DNA of 19,137 nucleotides from Saprospiraceae bacterium (lineage in GTDB: Bacteria; Bacteroidota; Bacteroidia; Bacteroidales; JAIPBB01), in assembly GCA_021739805.1 (NCBI GenBank), contig JAIPBB010000065.1, positions 1 through 19,137 on the forward strand. Direction: 5' to 3'. This document shows positions 14,209 to 19,137 of the stretch, piece by piece (positions within the stretch are counted from its first letter, which is position 1; every line of letters starts with the position of its first letter). Both the position numbers and the translations under genes were made by a program. The notes under the pieces are model-generated. The model ran no database searches. It was not told where the DNA came from and saw only the letters and a program-made list of their open reading frames with translations.

Positions 14209-15264
14209 ATGATTAAAAAAATACTAAATATCTTTTTCATACTTTTAGTGATAGCATGTAATGTACCTGACAGCAAGAAACAGGATTCAGATAATTTAGG
14301 TTTAAATAGCTCAAAAATAGATTCTACAGAAACACTTATAAATATCAAGCAAGATTCTAATAATGTTTTAGGTGATAAAGTTTTACTATCAAATGAAAAG
14401 GACAAAAATGGATTAAGCAGTCCTGATACAATTATAATTTTCGAAGAATTCTCTGATAGTACTAAGGCATTGAAAAAATTAAGCGAATTGGAAGAAGCAG
14501 GAAATTCCTTTAAACTAATTTCTACAAAGTATTATCATTATAAAGACAAATCAAAAGAATACTTGCTTTTTAGTCAAAATCTATCCGATTCAATAATAAA
14601 TGAGTCATCCAGGATTTCAATTATTTATAAAATCAGACCAAATAATTTTTCGGATGATAAAAATTTAAACCCTTCAGAGTTAAATGAAGCTTATCGAAAT
14701 TACCATGATACATTGGTTGACGAAACTAATGCTTTGTACTTAATAAAACCAAAGAGAGTATATTCTCATGCTAGAATGTTTACCCGATTCATAAACTTTA
14801 ATTCAGAGGGAGTTCAGCAAAATAATTTAACTATTAATGATTTTGAATTCGCTGATATTGATAAAACAAAAGATGGCTATATTGTAGCATTAAATGATTT
14901 TGGGATGGGTGCTGCCAATTACTTTAACGATGTTCATTACTCTTTCAAAGTTCTTTGGTTAGATAAAAATCTTAATATAATTGGGGACTATCATAAAGCA
15001 ATGGTCAGTACTAATATTAATTCAGTTAGCTATTCTCAAGGTAAATATTTTGCAGTATGTGAATTGCATACCGGATGTGATATGTGTGATTGGAATTTTT
15101 GCTTTTTTGAAATTGAATTTAACAAAAATTTTAAACCTGAAAATATTAAAATTTTAAAACAACCAAAGAGTCATAATGTTGATCCTGAATTTCTTTTAAA
15201 AATTATTAAATCAAAAGGAATTTTTACTTCAACAGATTTACAAAATGAAAATAGGAATAATTAG
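14209..15264 (+). CDS. Lipoprotein of unknown family with C-x5-C-x2-C-x4-C cluster
   Basis: I do not recognise this family. From the ATG at 14209 the protein has 351 residues and a lipoprotein signal (FILLVIAC, modified cysteine C17), followed by a flexible Asp/Ser/Lys-rich linker to about residue 85. The rest looks like mixed alpha/beta to beta-rich secreted protein, with repeated short strands such as GYIVALNDFG and YFAVCELHT. Four cysteines, C284, C290, C293 and C298 (CELHTGCDMCDWNFC), are crowded together and could bind a metal or form disulfides. The frame extends upstream to 14143, overlapping the RidA gene, but that start would bury the signal peptide behind 22 residues. The stop codon is 18 bases before the S46 peptidase start, so the two genes are probably co-transcribed. 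Confidence 0.8.
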   Translation: MIKKILNIFFILLVIACNVPDSKKQDSDNLGLNSSKIDSTETLINIKQDSNNVLGDKVLLSNEKDKNGLSSPDTIIIFEEFSDSTKALKKLSELEEAGNSFKLISTKYYHYKDKSKEYLLFSQNLSDSIINESSRISIIYKIRPNNFSDDKNLNPSELNEAYRNYHDTLVDETNALYLIKPKRVYSHARMFTRFINFNSEGVQQNNLTINDFEFADIDKTKDGYIVALNDFGMGAANYFNDVHYSFKVLWLDKNLNIIGDYHKAMVSTNINSVSYSQGKYFAVCELHTGCDMCDWNFCFFEIEFNKNFKPENIKILKQPKSHNVDPEFLLKIIKSKGIFTSTDLQNENRNN

Positions 15265-15282
15265 AAACGTTTAAACTTAAAA

Positions 15283-17442
15283 ATGAATATGAAAAAAATA
15301 AGTATTTTACTAATTGCAGTATTAATTAGCATTTCAACAAGTCTTAGAGCTGATGAGGGAATGTGGCTTCCGATTTTACTAAACTATGCTGATATGCAAG
15401 CCAAAGGATTAAAACTTTCGGCAGAAGATATTTACAGCATTAACAAAGCATGTCTGAAAGATGCCATAGTTTTATTCGGTGGCGGTTGTACAGCCGAAAT
15501 TGTTTCTGCTGAGGGTTTGATTTTAACAAATCACCATTGCGGATATAGGTCAATACAATCCCATAGTTCCGTTAACCACGATTATTTAACTGATGGATTT
15601 TGGGCTATGAATAAAAAAGAAGAATTGCCAAATCAGGGATTAAAAGCAACTATTCTTGTTAGTATGGAAGATGTTTCTTCAAAAGTTCTTGATGGTGTTA
15701 ATAATGAAATGACCGAAACCCAAAGAGCTATAATTATAGATAATAATATTAAAGAAATTATTAAAAATGCAAAAAAAGGAAATCACTTTATAGCTGAGGT
15801 TGAACCATTTTATTATGGTAATCAATATTTTCTTTTTGTTTCAGAAGTTTTTGAAGATGTTAGATTGGTTGGTGCACCTCCCTCAAATATTGGGAAATTT
15901 GGTGGCGATACCGACAATTGGATGTGGCCCAGGCATACAGGCGATTTTTCGATTTTCAGAATTTATGCCGATAAAGATAATAAGCCTGCTATATATTCTA
16001 CTTCAAATGTGCCTTATAAACCAAAATTCCATATTCCAATATCTTTGAAAGGTTATGATATTAATGAGTTTACTTTTGTTTTCGGATATCCCGGTACAAC
16101 TCAGGAATATCTTACTTCAGATGCCATTGCTCAAATAACTCAATTAAGAAATCCCATTAAAATTGAATTAAGGCAAAAACGACTGGATATAATGAAAAAG
16201 TATATGGATAAAAGTGCCCAGGTCAGGATTCAATATTCAGCAAAATATGCAGGTGTCGCAAATTATTGGAAAAAAATGATAGGCGAAAACAGGGGAATTA
16301 AAAAACTTGATGCTATTAATATAAAGAAGGAAAGAGAAGACGCATTTGAGTTTCAGATAATTTCAAATCCTGAACTTAGTTTTGCCAAAGGCTTAATTCC
16401 TGAATTTCGAAAAACCTATAAGGAAATGGAAGCAACTTATTTGGCTTTTGATTATTTTGTTGAAGCCGGTCATGCAATCGAATTAGTCAATTTTGCAAAT
16501 AAATTCACAAACCTTATACAAATTTCGCAAAAGAAAAATCTTGCAGATAGTATTTTAAATCTCACACTCGATGCTTATAAAAGAAGCACAAAAGGATTCT
16601 TTAAAGATTACAATTATGATATTAGCAAAGAAACTTTTATTGCATTGCTACAAATGTATTATGACGGTTTAGATAAAAAATATCATCCTGAAGCATTTAA
16701 AACAATAGGTGAAAAATATAATGGAAATTTCGAAAAATATGCTGATGATGCTTTTAAAAAATCAGTATTTGTTGATGAAGCTAAACTGGAAAAATTCCTT
16801 AATTCATATAAAAAATCATCTTATAAAAAAATCTTAAAAGATCCACTCTTTATTTTAGCAAATAGCATTTACAATAATTATCTCGAAAATATTCAAAAGC
16901 AATTGGCAGGATTCGAATTTAAAATCGATAGTCTTCAAAGAGTGTATGTTAAAGCATTAATGATTATGCAAAATGATAAAGTATTATATCCTGATGCGAA
17001 TTCAACTCTTCGAATTGCTTATGGAAAAGTTGATGACTATTATCCACGTGATGCGGTTCATTACACTTATTTCACAACACTTAAAGGAATCATGGAAAAA
17101 GAAGACCCCGAAATTTACGATTATGTTGTTGAAGCAAAGCTTAAAAAACTTTACAATTCAAAAGATTACGGACAATATGGCGATGCTGACGGAAGCATGC
17201 ATGTTTGTTTCACAGCTTCGAATCACACAACAGGCGGAAATTCAGGTAGCCCGGTTTTAAATGCTGATGGTTACTTAATCGGAATTAATTTCGACAGAAA
17301 CTGGGAAGGAACCATGAGTGATTTAATGTACGACCCTGACCAATGCCGTAATATTTCCCTAGATATCAGGTATTGCCTGTTCATAATCGATAAGTTTGCC
17401 GGAGCCGGTCATCTTATCCAGGAAATGACAATTATAAAATAG
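15283..17442 (+). CDS. dpp11: S46-family dipeptidyl-peptidase, DPP11-like (Asp/Glu-specific)
   Basis: This 719-residue secreted serine peptidase removes dipeptides from the N-terminus of peptides. A signal peptide ends SLRA-DEGMW (about 23-24), and the mature N-terminus DEGMW matches S46 enzymes. The catalytic triad is readable: H85 in LTNHHCGY, probably D221 in RHTGDFS, and S654 in GGNSGSPV. The residue 18 positions after the serine is R672 in NFDRNWEGTMSD; the matching Arg673 of the Porphyromonas enzyme sets preference for Asp or Glu at P1, whereas DPP7 has Gly there. It probably acts in the periplasm, feeding acidic dipeptides to transporters. An alternative ATG lies two codons downstream at 15289 and gives an equally good signal peptide. 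The gene lies directly behind the cysteine-cluster lipoprotein. Confidence 0.94.
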   Translation: MNMKKISILLIAVLISISTSLRADEGMWLPILLNYADMQAKGLKLSAEDIYSINKACLKDAIVLFGGGCTAEIVSAEGLILTNHHCGYRSIQSHSSVNHDYLTDGFWAMNKKEELPNQGLKATILVSMEDVSSKVLDGVNNEMTETQRAIIIDNNIKEIIKNAKKGNHFIAEVEPFYYGNQYFLFVSEVFEDVRLVGAPPSNIGKFGGDTDNWMWPRHTGDFSIFRIYADKDNKPAIYSTSNVPYKPKFHIPISLKGYDINEFTFVFGYPGTTQEYLTSDAIAQITQLRNPIKIELRQKRLDIMKKYMDKSAQVRIQYSAKYAGVANYWKKMIGENRGIKKLDAINIKKEREDAFEFQIISNPELSFAKGLIPEFRKTYKEMEATYLAFDYFVEAGHAIELVNFANKFTNLIQISQKKNLADSILNLTLDAYKRSTKGFFKDYNYDISKETFIALLQMYYDGLDKKYHPEAFKTIGEKYNGNFEKYADDAFKKSVFVDEAKLEKFLNSYKKSSYKKILKDPLFILANSIYNNYLENIQKQLAGFEFKIDSLQRVYVKALMIMQNDKVLYPDANSTLRIAYGKVDDYYPRDAVHYTYFTTLKGIMEKEDPEIYDYVVEAKLKKLYNSKDYGQYGDADGSMHVCFTASNHTTGGNSGSPVLNADGYLIGINFDRNWEGTMSDLMYDPDQCRNISLDIRYCLFIIDKFAGAGHLIQEMTIIK

Positions 17443-17447
17443 TGTTT

Positions 17448-17584
17448 GCAAGAAAACTACCCTGAATTGAAAATCAGCCTTTCCCCGTTCCGCCAATTGG
17501 CGGATGTGCAGATTTTCAGTGAGTTCACCCTTTAGGGCTTGGGGGAAAACTCACTGAAAATCAATATTTGTCGGGTTTTCTTGC
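17448..17584. repeat. Nested inverted-repeat element after the peptidase gene
   Basis: The ends GCAAGAAAAC (17448-17457) and GTTTTCTTGC (17575-17584) are perfect inverted repeats. Inside are a 15-bp inverted repeat (17511-17525 with 17548-17562), a 16-base perfect palindrome (17489-17504, TCCGCCAATTGGCGGA) and a CCCTTTAGGG motif in the central loop. It starts 6 bases after the peptidase stop codon. It may be a small non-coding mobile element, a dispersed repeat or a complex terminator. No target duplication is evident. Confidence 0.6.
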
Positions 17585-17602
17585 CCTAATATCGCACTTG
17601 TC

Positions 17603-17638
17603 AAAAAAAAGCTCCGATTTAGTTGACCTTTTTTTTTT
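17603..17638. terminator. Possible bidirectional A/T-run terminator
   Basis: AAAAAAAAG (17603-17611) can pair with CTTTTTTTT (17628-17636) over a 16-base loop, followed by further T. With only one G-C pair it is a weak stem, but its place between the peptidase and the next gene fits a terminator. Confidence 0.35.
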
Positions 17639-17685
17639 CATACAATAAATTTACGACCCTAATTATAAAGCAGATTGAACAATAT

Positions 17686-17692
17686 AAGGGAG
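17686..17692 (+). promoter_or_regulatory. Shine-Dalgarno-like AAGGGAG
   Basis: AAGGGAG lies 7 bases before the ATG at 17700. Such a site is rare in this window, where the other genes have AT-rich leaders without it. It supports the chosen start. Confidence 0.5.
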
Positions 17693-17699
17693 TTGTTAT

Positions 17700-18491
17700 A
17701 TGCATGAGCAATTGAATTACGAAGATTTGGAGAAACGTTATTATGATTTCTTTAATAAATGCCAACCAGGCTATGAAGAGGTTCATGATAAATTAAAGTC
17801 TGCTTTTTTGAAGTTCTTTTCTCATAAAGTCAGAACTCATATGAATTCAATTGTTGGTTTTGCAGATTTACTTCGAGGTTCAGATATTTCTCAAGCTGAA
17901 AGTGAACATTATATCAATAATATCATAAAAAGCGGAAAAATACTTCTTAATACTATTGACGATAATGTAAGCCTTGCAAAAATTGAAACAAATGAAATGA
18001 GAGTCTATAATTCTAATTTCGAAATAAACAGTTTAATTGACGAAATAAATAATGAATTCATTGAGGAAATTGCTGATAACCACATTGAATCAATTAAATT
18101 TATTGCACATAAAGAAAGTAGGATAGAGTTGGATATACAATCTGATAAAGGAAAACTAAAAACAATTTTCACACATTTACTAAATAATGCTTTCGAATTT
18201 ACTTCCAATGGCACAATTGAGTTTGGATACAGGATTACTAATGATGTTAAACTCGAATGTTTTGTTAGATATTCAGGTGTCGGATTATTTAATGAGAGAT
18301 TAAATGGCATTCAAAGAGCCAATGAAAAATCAGAGTTTAATTATCAGAATAAGGAATATGGATTTAAAATAATAAAAGGCTTTTTAGAGCTTATGGAAGG
18401 TGAACTTATTGTTGAATCAGACCCTGCCCATGGCACAAATGTTAATTTTATCTTGCCATTAGTTTTCGCCAAAAATCAAAAAATTTCCTGA
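17700..18491 (+). CDS. Soluble histidine-kinase-like protein with degenerate ATP site
   Basis: This 263-residue protein has no signal or membrane segment and no sensor domain beyond a short helical start (1-35). Residues about 36-100 match a HisKA dimerisation domain, with the phospho-acceptor-like H42 in SHKVRTHMN. The normal acidic residue after His is K43, and the usual Pro is H47. An ATPase-like domain follows (about 108-256). It keeps N163 of the N box but has E166 for the usual Lys, Y191 instead of the G1 Asp (RYSGVGL) and only one glycine of G2 (EYGFKI, G221). ATP binding is therefore doubtful. It could be a phosphotransfer dimer of the Spo0B/ChpT kind, an inhibitor or scaffold of another kinase, or a divergent kinase. 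A second ATG lies two codons downstream. Its 3' end overlaps the convergent gene by 16 bases. Confidence 0.82.
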   Translation: MHEQLNYEDLEKRYYDFFNKCQPGYEEVHDKLKSAFLKFFSHKVRTHMNSIVGFADLLRGSDISQAESEHYINNIIKSGKILLNTIDDNVSLAKIETNEMRVYNSNFEINSLIDEINNEFIEEIADNHIESIKFIAHKESRIELDIQSDKGKLKTIFTHLLNNAFEFTSNGTIEFGYRITNDVKLECFVRYSGVGLFNERLNGIQRANEKSEFNYQNKEYGFKIIKGFLELMEGELIVESDPAHGTNVNFILPLVFAKNQKIS

Positions 18492-19030
18492 ATCTCTTTT
18501 TTTAAAAACTCCAAAGCAATTTCAGTTTGAAGCTTTCCTTTTTCAACTGTTAGTTCAATTATTTTATTATTCAAATCGACAGATGTAGCTTTTTCGTCAA
18601 GTTTATGAGAAGCAGTATTAACTAATTGAGTGATTTCTTCTTTTGCGTTTTTAACCAATTTCCAGGCTTGTTGCGATATATATAGCTGTTGCGAAAGATT
18701 ATGCTCAAATTCTTCCCTTATGGTTTTTAGTAATCTATTGTGCATTTGATGAACTGTAACTCCGGGAATGTTTTCCCTTAGCAGCATACTTAAAGGTGAA
18801 ATTCTTTCAAGCAAAAGAATAATACGTTCATAAGCCTGAAGCCGCAATGGAGTTATAAGTTTTTGATTATTGAATTTATATTCCAGCAAACGTTTTTTAT
18901 TTTCCGACTCTATTTCTTCAGTTCGCCTTTTTTCTTCGTTTTTAAGGAAATTTCTGATTATTAAATAAGCTGTAACTAGCACAACTATTGATGGTGTGAG
19001 ATATTTTAGTAATTCAGCGATATCTTTCAT
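18476..19030 (-). CDS. Membrane-anchored, coiled-coil conserved hypothetical protein
   Basis: This 184-residue protein has one N-terminal membrane helix (about 8-27, LTPSIVVLVTAYLIIRNFL). A highly charged Glu/Lys/Arg helix follows, then a conserved-looking stretch (KLITPLRLQAYERIILLLERISP at about 57-79) and a long, probably coiled C-terminal part. The length, the LRLQAYER(I/M)-LLERISP motif and the topology resemble a Bacteroidota-restricted family that I believe is called DUF7935, though the name is from memory. Function is unknown; the bulk should be cytoplasmic. It converges on the kinase-like gene with a 16-nt overlap of the coding ends, so antisense interference between the two transcripts is possible. 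A TAAATTTG -7-like motif lies at 19060-19053 upstream. Confidence 0.82.
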   Translation of the reverse strand: MKDIAELLKYLTPSIVVLVTAYLIIRNFLKNEEKRRTEEIESENKKRLLEYKFNNQKLITPLRLQAYERIILLLERISPLSMLLRENIPGVTVHQMHNRLLKTIREEFEHNLSQQLYISQQAWKLVKNAKEEITQLVNTASHKLDEKATSVDLNNKIIELTVEKGKLQTEIALEFLKKEIQEIF

Positions 19031-19052
19031 AATATTGAATTTTAAGGATGAG

Positions 19053-19060
19053 CAAATTTA
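19053..19060 (-). promoter_or_regulatory. Candidate -7 element for the gene at 18476-19030
   Basis: On the minus strand TAAATTTG matches TAnnTTTG and lies 22 bases before the start codon. No TTTG is found 19 bases upstream, so the promoter is only tentative. Confidence 0.3.
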
Positions 19061-19091
19061 TGAAAATATAACGGTTTTTTGATAATGAATA

Positions 19092-19137
19092 TTACTTCTC
19101 AAAATGCTCACCAAATAATTTATATTTAACACCAATT
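19092..19137 (-). CDS. Possible C-terminal end of a further minus-strand gene
   Basis: On the minus strand the last bases of the window read in one frame as IGVKYKLFGEHFEK followed by TAA (19094-19092). The composition looks like a protein C-terminus, and the spacing of about 60 bases to the next gene would fit an operon. Fourteen codons are too few to be sure; an open frame of this length often arises by chance. Confidence 0.3.
   Translation of the reverse strand, partial: IGVKYKLFGEHFEK

Noticed and set aside
16973..17260. 95-codon plus-strand open frame within the peptidase gene
   Set aside because: It lies fully inside the catalytic part of the S46 gene in another frame, with no family features.

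Overview
The window looks like chromosomal DNA of a Bacteroidota bacterium, probably a free-living or host-associated Bacteroidales-type relative. The evidence is AT-rich sequence, TAnnTTTG-type promoter motifs, 14-blade Reg_prop sensor proteins, TonB receptors with carboxypeptidase-like N-domains, a DUF4249 lipoprotein, an S46 dipeptidyl-peptidase, and almost no Shine-Dalgarno sequences. No rRNA, tRNA, CRISPR array or prophage was seen.

Layout. 1-126: 3' end of an IS5-like transposase. 312-2087 (-): ClC anion transporter with two CBS domains. 2088-2576: a 489-bp gene-free block of dispersed word repeats. 2577-8916 (-): a compact operon reading right to left, TonB receptor, then a YfiR/DUF4154 periplasmic protein, then a large membrane histidine kinase with a two-propeller sensor. 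A good Bacteroidota promoter (TTTG-N19-TAAATTTG) lies upstream and moves the receptor start to 8916. 9275-13453 (+): a secreted probable outer-membrane protein, a second TonB receptor and its DUF4249 lipoprotein partner; the last two are separated by the same word repeats as in 2088-2576. 13779-14156 (+): a RidA-family protein behind a structured leader. 14209-17442 (+): an unrecognised lipoprotein with a cysteine cluster, closely followed by an S46 peptidase whose S1-pocket arginine marks it as DPP11-like (Asp/Glu-specific). 17448-17636: nested inverted repeats. 17700-18491 (+): a soluble histidine-kinase-like protein with a degenerate ATP site. 18476-19030 (-): a membrane-anchored coiled protein converging on it with a 16-nt overlap. 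The right edge may hold the end of one more minus-strand gene.

How genes may work together. The receptor-YfiR-kinase operon reads as an envelope signalling cassette: an outer-membrane receptor, a periplasmic messenger, and an inner-membrane kinase with a very large periplasmic sensor but no receiver or DNA-binding domain, so its response regulator must lie elsewhere. The second receptor with DUF4249 is probably an uptake pair, and DPP11 releases acidic dipeptides from peptides in the periplasm, so the window leans towards nutrient sensing and peptide use.

The least explained features are: five word triplets with exact 9/10-nt spacing in two loci 10 kb apart, in which one base change is made coherently in all three units; a repeat block placed directly before the start codons of two unrelated genes; and the degenerate kinase that keeps its phospho-acceptor-like histidine. 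Gene assignments rest on motifs read by eye; no database search was run.
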